From positions 186,001 through 250,000 of the forward strand of contig NADL03000104.1 in NCBI GenBank assembly GCA_002205965.3: a stretch of DNA of 64,000 nt, in the 5' to 3' direction. A program made the translations under genes and the position numbers. Under the pieces are notes generated by a model, which searched no databases, had not been told where the DNA came from, and saw only the letters and a program-made list of their open reading frames with translations. This stretch comes from Kappaphycus alvarezii. Taxonomy: Eukaryota > Rhodophyta > Florideophyceae > Gigartinales > Solieriaceae. Below are positions 1 to 8,967 of this stretch, in pieces. Numbering within the stretch: position 1 is the stretch's first letter; the number at the start of each line of letters is the position of its first letter.

Positions 1-192
1 GGGCCTGGAATGGAGAGTATGGATCAAGTTGTGCCCACTATGGAACCGGATGGAGATATATTTAGTAATCTAGATATCTCCCAGGGGGGAATAGAGAGCT
101 GTGAGCCATTCGCAGATATTTGTGGGGACTGCTTGGACAGCATGGATATTTTAGAGGAGTTGTTTGGATCTGATTTAGAGAATGGGAAATAA
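1..192 (+). CDS. 3' end of an unrecognised acidic protein, cut by the window edge
   Basis: The frame is open from base 1 to a stop at 190-192, so the start lies outside the window. The peptide is rich in Asp, Glu and Ile and ends SMDILEELFGSDLENGK. I do not recognise a family. A diverged relative lies at 42700-43095 and ends in a similar GMDILE..SGSDLED motif. The DNA downstream of both copies is also related, so the two are parts of one duplicated segment. It could be the tail of a mobile-element protein or of a duplicated host gene. It has no visible domain, membrane segment or signal. Confidence 0.35.
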   Translation, partial: GPGMESMDQVVPTMEPDGDIFSNLDISQGGIESCEPFADICGDCLDSMDILEELFGSDLENGK

Positions 193-636
193 GAGGACCA
201 AATTAATTGTTAGTTTCTTAAGTATCTTTTGCTTAGAGCATATTGTCCACACAAAGTATTTTTATGCATTTGTTGGTATCTTCTGTAGTTTTGTTCGGAC
301 TTTACAGGTAGCCAAAAGTCTATATAAGCTGAGTAAACTGCTTCCTCATGGAGAGGTCAAGCAAGTTGGCAGACAACTTCAGGTCAAGCTCCGAGTAGTA
401 GGAAGTTGAGAGTCAACTTCAAACCCAAGAAAACTTTTTCCTAAGCAGGTCGCAGAGAATCAGTGGTAGACGCTGCCCCTTTATACTTGCTTGTAGCCCT
501 CTCAACTCTCCCATATACACTGCTTTTTATTTGTTCAACTATACCACGGTAGCACTTTTGTCGCTCGCAACACCTCCGTCTTGGGGTAGTTGGTTCTAAG
601 TATCTCTTCTCCCGACGATTTACCCCTATCAGGAGG
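193..636 (+). repeat. Dispersed repeat R2, copy 1
   Basis: This stretch aligns by eye with 43096-43560 in the same orientation. Shared words include TATAAGCT.AGTAAAC, CTTCCTC.TGGAGAG and CTCGACTATACCAC. Its 3' half also matches 20455-20580 inverted. The copies are diverged and no long frame is conserved, so I read it as non-coding repeat or the downstream flank of the preceding ORF. Confidence 0.6.
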
Positions 637-837
637 CTTGTGCTTATCCCAATATCCACCCTTGGAGGCTGGCACCTAGACGCGTACGCGGTGCTAACCG
701 ATGTCGCGCGGAACGTGGCCCTTCGAACGATGGAGAGCTATGGGATGGTTAGAGCGGTGCTTACCCAAAGGCACGCTGCTGCGGCCGTCATGTCCAACGC
801 GGCATGCCTGCTCGCCGGCATTGAGCCGGCTCTGTAA
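613..837 (+). pseudogene. LINE-like reverse transcriptase C-terminal fragment (copy 1)
   Basis: The frame reads RRLVLIPISTLGGW, then DVARNVALRTMESY, then LTQRHAAAAVMSNAACLLAG, ending IEPAL and a stop at 835-837. The same module recurs at least nine times in the window. The layout (basic-aromatic segment, 'PIS.LGGW', a helical stretch, 'RHAAAAV..NAACLLAG') resembles the last part of reverse transcriptases that carry a PD-(D/E)XK-like nuclease at their C-terminus. That assignment is from memory of the family. Everything upstream is missing or replaced by R2, so this is a 5'-truncated copy. It is followed by a 3' UTR and tail at 838-943. Confidence 0.5.
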
Positions 838-943
838 GGAAGGTCATGTACTGTAGTGTTACCCATCAGCGACGACTTATCCCGCATAACGCATTAGCCG
901 CGTGGATATAACCGACCACATCTTCCATGCATTAAAATAGATG
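838..943 (+). repeat. LINE-like 3' UTR and tail
   Basis: The roughly 100 bp after the stop match the inverted copy at 39720-39829, including CGCGTGGATATAACCGACCA. The end carries the tail box, CATCTTCCATGCATTAAAAT (920-939), which recurs across the window. Confidence 0.6.
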
Positions 944-1109
944 ATTTACGCAAAAGATTTCAGTAAAGCAAAATGTAAATTTCAATAAATGTAATTACAC
1001 TAGTGTCACACGTTGCGGAAATTTGCAGAAGAGATGTGACTATCTTTCCTGAAATGTGATTAAATAGTGAAATCCATTTCAGTAATACATGCTTAGCACG
1101 TTGCACAAA

Positions 1110-2004
1110 TGGCATCGTTTCGGCGGGAAGAGGGTATCAGAGATGACAACCAATTTTCCTTCTCCATCCCTCCAACAACTCGCAACAGGCCACCGTAACC
1201 ACTACCTCCCCTAGCCCCAGTCCTCTTTCCCCTTCTCCTCAAACACCTCCTCCGCCATCCCCATCCCTCAACCCAGCCACACCCACCCCGTTCCGGAACG
1301 AAACAGGGCCGCCGTCCTACGTTCACTCCCGACGATGACGTCATAATAATCCGGGAAGTGGCGGCGGCTAAGGCGCACATAGCCCCGTTCGGTGAAGTGT
1401 TAAAGCGATTCGCCGAAGCCGCGGAGAAGGCCAACCAAAACCCGAACCTCTCCGCGAATAACGCCGAAACGATTACAAGATCGTTACAAGAAGCTGATGG
1501 ACGCGTTCGCGAAGAAGGATGCTAGAGAGCGGAGGATGTCGGGCGTAGGCGGCGAGTTGGGTGAGGTGGAGGATCTGCTTAGCGCAATGTTGGACGCGCA
1601 GAGGGATCTGGAAGCGACGAATAATGCGGAGAGGACGCTGAAGGAGGCGCAGGAAAATCGCAAAGAGGAGGCCGGTCGTCGCTTAATGGAAACGGCAATG
1701 GAACATGGTGGCGGGAATGGCGATGCTGGAGAGAATGGGAAGGGAAGAGGCAAGCGGCGCCGTATGCTGGATGGAGAGAGGGATGAGGTACTGAAGGTTC
1801 TCGCCTTTCCACTGGCGAGACCGATATGGTAAGGATAGAGATCGAGCGGGAGAGGTTGGCATTGGATATAGACCGAATGAGAAAGAAGTGGCGGATCTTG
1901 CGGCGGAGCGGGACTTCAGGAGGGAGGAGCAGGAGGTGAGGGACAAGCTGGAGCTAGATAAGTTTAGGCTCATGATGGATACCTTTGCATCCGCACGGAA
2001 GTAG
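1110..2004 (+). pseudogene. Myb/SANT-like protein of a PIF/Harbinger-type transposon, frameshifted
   Basis: Several frames together give a recognisable protein. A Pro-rich start is followed by TFTPDDDVIIIREVAAAKAH (a Myb/SANT-like helix), GEVLKRFAEAAEKAN, then in another frame DRYKKLMDAFAKKDA and SGVGGELGEVEDLLSAML. A charged coiled-coil region follows and ends LELDKFRLMMDTFASARK with a stop at 2002-2004. At least three frameshifts are needed (near 1475, 1800 and 1880). Harbinger-type elements encode such a DNA-binding partner that helps the transposase enter the nucleus and bind the element ends. A Harbinger-like transposase lies just downstream on the opposite strand, which supports the pairing. 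Similar Myb-like proteins also occur alone, so the link is an inference. Confidence 0.6.
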
Positions 2005-2158
2005 GCTATGTAAAGAATGCGCCGTTTCTCTGTTTACAGACCATTCGGACTATTTTTACCTAATAGGAGCAGCAAGAAGCAGCAAAAAATTTCCCGCCCC
2101 TGCGAAAGATTTTTTGTCCGCGTTAAAGCTCGTCCCTCGCATTCGCGGATTTTGTCCT

Positions 2159-2209
2159 CGTTCCTCGGGCCGAGGAACGAAAGCGCTTCGCGACCCGGCC
2201 CGAGGAACG
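2159..2209. repeat. Perfect palindrome plus third half-site
   Basis: CGTTCCTCGG, one G, then CCGAGGAACG form a perfect 10-bp inverted repeat at 2159-2179. A third copy of CCGAGGAACG follows at 2200-2209. The site lies between the convergent Myb-like and transposase frames. It could be a hairpin, a terminator-like structure or a protein-binding site. Confidence 0.7.
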
Positions 2210-2297
2210 AGTACTCTACTGACCGTTGAGATATTCTCCAATGAGGGAGGAGTACATTTGAAGAACTGCGCTATCGTGTTCGGATAGATGCAGTTTC

Positions 2298-3393
2298 TCA
2301 GCTCGTCAGCGACATGGCCGTTACATAAAGAGCTCCTACAGGAGATTCCGCTGTCCTCATTTTGCGCTTGAAGTCCACCGTGGTCCAGTAGAGTTTGATC
2401 TCTTTGAAGATCCACTCTACTGTCACGCGCACCGTGGACATCGCTTTGTTGAACGCTTGGCAGTGTGCCGTTAGGTTCGACCCTTGGAACGGTACCTCCA
2501 TAAATGTACGCACGTTGTAGCCTGAATCACTATATATTACGTACTGCTTTCCATCTATATAAAGCAAATCCCCAAGCATCTCGTCCAGACCACTCCTCAT
2601 GTATAACGTCCAATCATGCCGACGCCTCTCCATTGGCCCAGAAGCATGTAGTATCATTCCATCCGGAGTCGTGACGGCCTGATATTTGAGGGCTTGCTTC
2701 CTCTGTGGCCGTTGTATACCACGCGTTGCTCCTCATGATCCCCTCAACGAGCAATCCCAATTACGGTCCTATCTATGAACCCCACGCATTTATCCAAAGC
2801 GCCACCGCTTCTTGTACAGCATTCGCGTACCGTTCAGCATTACGTACGAAATGAACGTTGACAATATAGGACCCATTAATAGATCTCTACATGTATCTAG
2901 AAACTGCTCAATGCCTTCCAGAAGATCTCAGAGAGCTGAGACGCGTGACGCCCGAATAGTAATTCCATGTCCATCCATCGGGCGGACTACATAGACGCCT
3001 TAAAACGACGCATGTGACAAGTAAATGGTCCACGGCGTATCGATTACGGCCTGTACGAACCCAACAAACGGGCCAATTTATAGCCGTTACCATTCGGTAG
3101 ATATCCTGTTTACGGAACCGAAACAGGCTCAACGATAAAGCATCCGTCATAGCGTTGAAGTTGAAGGTAAATCTAGTGGCAAAAATAGCATTACGTCGAA
3201 GGATGTAACGGTACTGCTCATTTTTGTCAGCTGCAAATTGTTCAGCGATGTGGAGAATGACACTTGAACTAAGGGGGAAGCTTGACCTCCTAGTAGATAA
3301 TGATCGAATCAGTAGCGCTGTGGCCGCCTTCCAACGCCTCTTGCGGATCGTGGCCTTGGTGAAAGTGTGATCTCTGAGCCGACCCAAAGCCAT
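2298..3393 (-). pseudogene. PIF/Harbinger-like DDE transposase, broken
   Basis: Reading the minus strand from 3393, the N-terminal part (to 2908) has a basic region, then FRFRKQDIYRM and LLVTCVVLRRLCSPPDGW, typical of the helical region before the catalytic core. The core continues in other frames: GFIDRT (first Asp), then VTTPDGM, GPMERRRHDWTLY, VIYSDSGYN (second Asp) and VRVTVEWIFKEIK (catalytic Glu). The frames at 2298-2657 and 2908-3393 are separated by a stretch needing at least two shifts, so it is inactive. The enzyme would cut and paste the element through a DDE nuclease. No terminal inverted repeats or target duplications were found by eye. Confidence 0.75.
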
Positions 3394-3639
3394 GTTGAGG
3401 AAGGATGTTGGTTGGTGCTTGTACTTTGCTCCTACTCAATGTACACTACAGTAATACTCATATTTCAATTTGGGTAAGTGCAATTTTCAATTTTCTAATT
3501 GACATTTCAGAATATGATTTCTGTAAATAAAAAAAAAGCTACTTCTGAAATCCTTTTCTGAAATCTCTACTGCGTAAATCCATAAATAACCCAAAAATTT
3601 CCCTTTTTGTCTTGCTGTAATCGTCAATACGATAAGAAG

Positions 3640-4225
3640 AAGGAAGAATGAAGAATGACGCTTACTGTTTGAAGACAAGTCCGCACTACACAGGACCTCG
3701 GGTTCTGCTAGAAGGACGACTCCGGGCAATGGCTGAACCGATTGCCCACTCAAACGATAATGGTTGCCCATCGCATGATCATAATCTCCCTTCAATTTCG
3801 TATGGATCTATTCCTGAAATTCTCTCGACAGATTTACATGTGAATATCGCAGTTCTCCGCCCCAGTACGCACTGCTTTAGTGAATATCGTAAATATATAA
3901 TTTATTTGTGTCCGCAGCAACGAACCGGCTTATGTATGGATTTGAGGCGTTGTACAGTCCTATACTGTACAGTATTCTCTGCTTACGAAAAGAACTACAA
4001 TTCACGACTAATATTGTACATAATTTGTGATACCAAGTTGAGGTAATTTCACCTAGTTGCTGCAATTACTGTAACTCTTAATTCTGTAGGCAATATTTCT
4101 TTAGGATACGCAGGTAGGGTGATCTGGCTGAGTTGCTGAGTTCCCTTTTGTGTAAGCTTACATATACTATGTGAATCCATTCGGAACAACTGGCCTCACT
4201 TTGAGAAAATTTAGGAAAAGTAAGA
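3640..4225 (-). repeat. Dispersed repeat R4, inverted copy
   Basis: This segment is an inverted relative of 38050-38620. Shared stretches include AGTGCGTACTGGGGCG, ACAGATTT/AAATCTGT with CTCGAC, and the CGAATGGATTCACATA region. Part of the same family is present at 18030-18080. The 38 kb copy has about 80 extra bases (38095-38174). A 14-bp palindrome ATACTGTACAGTAT lies at 3962-3975. No coding frame is conserved. Confidence 0.55.
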
Positions 4226-4249
4226 GGTACTACTGAAACACAGAAGATA

Positions 4250-4483
4250 TGAGTGCTTTATCGCGTCTCCCGCCAGAAGTACGCTGGTTCCCGTCCCTAT
4301 CTCTATCCTCTGAGGATGGCACCCGGACCCCACGCGTTGTAACCGGACGTCGCACGCAACGTCGCTGCGAGGGCAAGGGAGGCCTACGCAAAGGTCAAAC
4401 AAGTCTTAACGCAGCGTCATGCCGCAGCGGCAGCGATGTCCAACGCGGCGTGCCTGTTGGCCGGCCTCCAGCCAGTTTTCTAG
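4250..4483 (+). pseudogene. LINE-like C-terminal fragment (copy 2)
   Basis: The module reads STLVPVPISIL, a stop, GWHPDP, then after a frameshift DVARNVAARAREAYAKVKQ, LTQRHAAAAAMSNAACLLAG and LQPVF, with the stop at 4481-4483. It is closest to the minus-strand copy at 29444-29590, and the match continues through the 3' UTR of both. An internal stop and a frameshift make it non-functional. Confidence 0.55.
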
Positions 4484-4730
4484 CGTTTTGACGGCTTCCC
4501 GCCAATCATTTACATTGTAAGCCTTTACCCACATCACGACATCCCTCAGGGAACAGCTGACCATATTTTTCATGGATTAAAAACACCCCAAATTTCCCCC
4601 CTACTCATCACACCCTCTAGGATATTCCGGACCACATCCGACCACATCTTCCATGCATTAAAATAACCCAAAAAATTCCCTCCATCCGACCATATCTTTC
4701 AAAAAAATAAACCGCGCCCGACTTTCCCCG
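4484..4730 (+). repeat. LINE-like 3' UTR followed by three tail boxes in a row
   Basis: The UTR matches 29326-29443 inverted. Three versions of the tail box follow each other: 4558-4602 (CATGGATTAAAAACACCCC), 4637-4680 (CTTCCATGCATTAAAATAACC) and 4686-4730 (ACCATATCTTTCAAAAAAAT). Each has the order 'ACCAYATCTT.CA, TTAAAA, ACCC, pyrimidine run'. Confidence 0.55.
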
Positions 4731-4859
4731 TCCTTGAGAAATGATACTTCTGCCTAAATATTAAACTTCCTAAACTTTCCCGTCTTCTATCGTTAGTAAT
4801 AACACCTCTTACGTACATACAAACTACCATAGAAGTTGACAAGTATCAGCCAGCTTGTC

Positions 4860-5278
4860 TGCTACAGCAAATCAAGCCCCTTTGTTCCCCATGTCCTATT
4901 AGCATTTTTTGCACTCCATTTAGACTCCCCCTGCTAGAGGTGTCAGTCGACGAAGTAAACTACCCCTTCATTCCCCCCCTTTTTGTAGCGCAATACTAGC
5001 TCATGGTACTGAATCTATCAACTCTAACCCCTTCGGTGCTATTGGTCATATATTGAGCGTCAAAGAGGTGTGGAAATAAATAGGCTATATGACTTCGACT
5101 CTAAAAGATGTACAGCGGTCCACTCACGACCTCAACGCATAATACGGGAAATGGGGGGTAAATTTACTGTGGTAGATATGTGGGTTGGTACCCAGTAAAT
5201 TTGTGGCAGAATGGGATTTGCAACATCACAGGGAAAGGGTTTCGGGGTTTTACTCTTGGAAGATATATTCGATCTATC
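4860..5278. repeat. Dispersed repeat R1, copy 1, with tail box
   Basis: It aligns inverted with 37372-37700. Shared parts include GCTAGAGGTGTCAG, AGTAAACTACCCC, TTTTTGTAGCGCAA, CATGGTACTGAATCTATCAA and CCTTCGGTGCTA. It ends in a minus-strand tail box at 5231-5278 (AAGGGTTTCGGGGTTTTACT). I see no gene inside. It looks like a non-autonomous element. Confidence 0.6.
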
Positions 5279-5424
5279 TTAAAGTTTTCGGGGCCATTGT
5301 AATCGGCTCAAAAAGGGGGGAAAGCTTTGGTGCTTTATTAATATGGAGGCAGTGGTGGTAATTAACCGAAAGGAGTGTACTCGAAAGGTATGCCGACACA
5401 GTAATTGGGAAGGAAATACGCTCC

Positions 5425-5512
5425 TTACAAAGTCACCTTACGGCCAGTCATCAAGCAGGCCGCATTGGACATGATGGCGGCTGCAGCATCCCTTTCCATC
5501 AAAACCTTCATA
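5425..5512 (-). pseudogene. LINE-like C-terminal fragment (copy 3)
   Basis: The minus strand reads VLMERDAAAAIMSNAACLM, then TGRKVTL and a stop at 5425-5427. Only the last 28 codons remain, and the 3' UTR continues downstream toward the tail at 5231-5278. The C-terminal 'RKVTL' groups it with the copies at 30148 and 30974 rather than with the 'LQPVF' type. Confidence 0.45.
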
Positions 5513-5796
5513 CTACAGGGTAAATGGTTGTACTCGCCCCATCTGCAAATCACTTCACAATATCCATCTGTTCATTAATTTACACATTCCTTCCACCTCG
5601 GCCGCAAGACTACCTCCGTCGTCATTCCGATGACAGCCGTCATTCTCTGCCGAGATATAATATGATTTTGATCTAGCTAAGTTTCAATTCGCAGTAGCTC
5701 GAACAAATGCGGTAATAATCGGCGAGGCGCTGAGAGTTATGAGGGAGCATTCAATGTGGGAAGAAGTTAAAAACCAAAAATATTTACAACTTCACT

Positions 5797-5913
5797 AAAG
5801 CTGTAATGGAGACCTTCTGGTGGGTGCGATCTGTCCTTAAGCAAAGACACGCTGCGGCGACGGTTTCGTCCAACGCAGTATGCCTTACGGCTGGCCTCAC
5901 ACCAGCCCTGTGA
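5797..5913 (+). pseudogene. LINE-like C-terminal fragment (copy 4)
   Basis: The frame reads KAVMETFWWVRSVLKQRHAA, ATVSSNAVCLTAG, LTPAL, with the stop at 5911-5913. The upstream part of the module is unrecognisable. The end resembles copy 1 (IEPAL). Confidence 0.45.
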
Positions 5914-6164
5914 GGTCGTACCTCATGACTCTGCCTCATTTCAAGACTCTCTAATATACATACCTATCCCCCCGTACTCTTCGGGAAATAGCCGTCCAGC
6001 ATCTCTAATCTGTAAAGCACCCCAATTCCTCCCCTGAAGCTGTAAAGAAGATTTTCAACTTTCGGGCTGGCCATTGCCACATTTCAACAATTTCTGAATC
6101 CACGTCACACTTTTTATCCCTTGGGTATCTATCGAGTGAGAAAATTCTTTTATTCGACTTTGTA

Positions 6165-6210
6165 GTGACACATACTTTCCATGCATTAAAATAAACCAAA
6201 AATTTACCCA
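6165..6210 (+). repeat. Isolated tail box
   Basis: GACACATACTTTCCATGCAT, TTAAAATAAACC and AAAAATTTACCC match the LINE-like tail. It stands about 250 bp after copy 4 and is followed at once by the second ATACTGTACAGTAT palindrome (6210-6223). Confidence 0.5.
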
Positions 6211-6364
6211 TACTGTACAGTATGTGTCATGACCAGACCACCGCTTTGGCCCCTGCTGTGTAGTCCCAGACCCTGCGCTGTATGGCGCTAGCGGTCTCCT
6301 GAGAATTGATCATTAAGGGTGATGCTTTCGTATTGTACATGTAATATTGATGTTTGAGTGAAAA

Positions 6365-6988
6365 TTGAAAAGGCCCGCAACCTTCGCATGGATTTCATTA
6401 AGACTTTCCTCGACCGCTCGGGAGACACGCTACCCACAGCCCAGGGATGGAGGGCTTCCCCGACGCCACAACCACCTTCGAGACAAACTTTATACCCTCC
6501 TCCGACATCCTTCTGTGCTGCTGCGGCCTAAGCTCGAATTTACCTTTCCCCTGCGAAATCAGCCTCCGGTACACAGAACGCCGCGGAATGGACATCCTTA
6601 TCGACAATATCGAATTCTCCCACGTCTTTACGCACTTGACGTCTTCATCGCAAGCCTATACACCGCACGGGCCATCCCCTACTCTTGCAAGACCTCTTTA
6701 GGAGCTACCCTGCCCCTTGAAGCCTCAAAAACTGCGCACTACACTGCCCTCTGCGGGACAATACAAGCCTAATTCTTCCCTATTGGATTCGATACTCGGG
6801 GAGCCATCGGTAAACCTGCCCGCGAAAGTCTGGCCAAAGTCGCCCCCTTCTTCGCCCCCCGCCGCAGGAAACCCCCATCCTATGAATACCACCGATTGGT
6901 CACCACCCTCGCCTCCCTCGTTCTCCAGCTGCGGCCCACGCCGCATCTCGCCGTTCTTTGTCTCTCACATCACCTGATGCCTAAGTGA
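6365..6988 (+). pseudogene. C-terminal region of a LINE-like reverse transcriptase with nuclease-like domain
   Basis: One frame runs from about 6365 to a stop at 6986-6988 with a single internal stop (TAA, 6770-6772). Motifs in order are LPRRHNHLRDKLYTLL, YALDVFIASLYTARAI, LPLEASKTAHYTALC, FFPIGFDTRGAIGKPA and a C-terminal helical stretch ending LMPK. The order 'RHN.LRD', 'DV.I', 'E..K..HY..LC', 'F.PI..DTRG' matches the region after the reverse transcriptase and Cys-His motif of LINE-like elements that end in a PD-(D/E)XK-like nuclease. The likely catalytic residues are the Asp of LDVFI and the Glu and Lys of EASK. It is clearly GC-richer than its surroundings and better preserved than the other fragments. 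The first ~80 bp of flank resemble 30440-30540. No reverse transcriptase core is present. Confidence 0.6.
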
Positions 6989-7020
6989 CCCAACTCGGTT
7001 AGTGAACATTTAATAAAAGT

Positions 7021-7070
7021 GGGGAAAGGTTTGGGTGTCTTACTCTTGGAACATATATCCGATCTATCCC
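7021..7070 (-). repeat. Tail box, minus strand
   Basis: GGGGAAAGGTTTGGGTGTCT, TACTCTTGGA and ATCCGATCTATCCC form an inverted tail box like those at 5231 and 30024. The flanking bases repeat TAATAAAAGT on both sides (7011 and 7079), which could be a target-site duplication. Confidence 0.5.
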
Positions 7071-8502
7071 AATAATTTAATAAAAGTGTATGTTTTGTTT
7101 TGTTTCATTCAACAAGCCCCAATCACCCCTCAATTTTGAATTGAGGTACTTTGGGCTGGTTTCTTGCGAGTAGCAGAAATTTTAGGAGTCCTTTGAGCTT
7201 GTATTCATACCTACAGTATAAATCTTTGAGAATTTTTTTCATGTGTGTACTTGTGATCAACAAGTATTTTTAGCTATTTTGTATAAGAAGGAAATAGTTG
7301 AAAGTTTATTGCTTTAAAAAATGGTCGTCAATCTAGACACTTATAGTTGTCGTCTGCTAAGCAAACTGTCGGTCGTGTTTCATTCAAAGCACCTCGATTG
7401 AGAACCTTACGAGTAAATCATATAAATCGCTGTATTATTTAAATATTAAGATTCGGGGTGAATAAGGAAACTACCTTACCGAAAAAACCGAAAATGTAAA
7501 TGAAAGGGAACCAAAGATGTTATTTTAGTATATCTACAGAACGGAAAACAAATAAAGAGAAAAACGGTAGAACTAGAAAATATGTAGTACATAGTAGATA
7601 ATCGAACAATTTATCCCAGAGCAGCGAACTAGCGGTAGATAAGTAAATGGTCGAGCCAAAGAGCGGAGAACTGCAGAGCGTATAGGATCTCAGGTAAAAT
7701 ATCGATGAATAGAACTAAGGGATGTAGAGCAAAGACCACTAGAACAAAGAACAGTAGATCAACGATCTACAGAGCGAGGAACGGTAGAACGAAGATTTTG
7801 AGGAACAAAGGCAGCTCTTGGAGTAGTAGCCCTTGTTATGTGGGTGGTAGGTGGAGAGCACGAAAGCTTGTTTCAGTACATAAAACGGGACAATTTGGTC
7901 TTTGCAGAAAACAGGTGACCCGACAGCACACAATGTGTCATTTCAACTTACATGAGCTGTGCTGTGTGTATACAGAATAAACCTAAATTACGAATTATTG
8001 TGCAAAGAGAAACATATACAGTAAGACTGGAGTACAGCTGTTCTATATTCATCACATAGCATCCAATAGTTGCTTTCCCCTTAAAATAGGTAAGTCCGTA
8101 TTTTTGTGCTTTAAGTAGAAGAGATGGAAAAAGGCTTTTTCACGACACGGGAAGTGATTTGACTTTGTATTGCAAACAGACTTAAACGACGAAAAATTTA
8201 TGATTGGCGCCAGAACAGCCACAGGAAATGTTAGGTCTGAATGAGAGACAAAAATGTTGTTTAAATGATATGCGAGCAAACATAAGGTCGAAAGCCATTG
8301 CATCCAAATTTCCCTGGAGAAAATTAGGTAGCTGAGTACTTTCTAGCGCAGCCGAACCTATGAATCAAACATCGAAAAACATTTTACCTCCTTCTAGAGC
8401 AATAGCAGCAGGGGTCTAGAAATCCTCGAACATATTAAAATTAAACATGGAATTTTCCCCTGAACCTACGAAGTTCCTTTTTCAAAAAGGGTTCATTCGG
8501 TG
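7071..8502. other. No recognised gene; contains a cryptic short-repeat tract
   Basis: The sequence is AT-rich and has no frame I can support. From about 7500 to 7810 a degenerate unit close to GTAGAACAAAGA recurs many times (for example AACGGTAGAACTAG, ATGTAGAGCAAAGA, GAACGGTAGAACGAAGA). A 91-codon frame over this tract is explained by the repeat's bias and is not called. Confidence 0.5.
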
Positions 8503-8507
8503 TTTAT

Positions 8508-8924
8508 TGTGAAAGCAACTGGAAGTCAACTGTAATGTCCATACTGTAAGATTCTTCTTCGTCATATGTTGACACTAATATTTACTGTATACATGGCCTT
8601 CTTTCCGTGAAAGGTCGTCGCTTTCCCATACGTACTCAATTGGAATTATAGACCGACAGTCAGAATGCAACTGACTGCCCACCATCAGACTAACTCTCGC
8701 CGCATTGCCGCCGCATTGAATACTTAGGCTGTCTATTCTCTAGGTCTTCAATTGAGTAAAAGGGTAAGGTTTTACTTTTGCAACAGAACGGGGTTACGCT
8801 CCAATCTGGCAGGACTCTTTGGAGTACTTGTGCCGTTGCCTTCATCTAACAATACTCGTCACTCTCTGGAGTGTCAGGATAAGCATCCTGATAGAGTGTT
8901 CTAAATCAACCGATTTCAACGACA
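8508..8924 (+). repeat. Copia-A1 5' LTR
   Basis: It starts TGTGAAAGCAACTGG and ends GATTTCAACGACA, with TG...CA termini. It is repeated at 13837-14253 and in both LTRs of A2. A2 differs at one base seen by eye (AATATTTAC here, AATGTTTAC in A2). The bases just after it, TTCCGGAATCAAGTTGCATA, should contain the primer-binding site. They do not start with the usual TGG, so the primer tRNA is unknown. Confidence 0.95.
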
Positions 8925-8967
8925 TTCCGGAATCAAGTTGCATAGGTTGGTATTGACTTTACCAGAA

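Noticed and set aside
1093-1973. Several overlapping frames on the minus strand, Ser/Pro-rich
   Set aside because: They are antisense shadows of the Myb-like ORF and show no motif of their own.
8925-8950. A standard tRNA primer-binding site next to the Copia-A 5' LTR
   Set aside because: The sequence does not start with TGG and matches no tRNA 3' end I can recall, so no primer is named.
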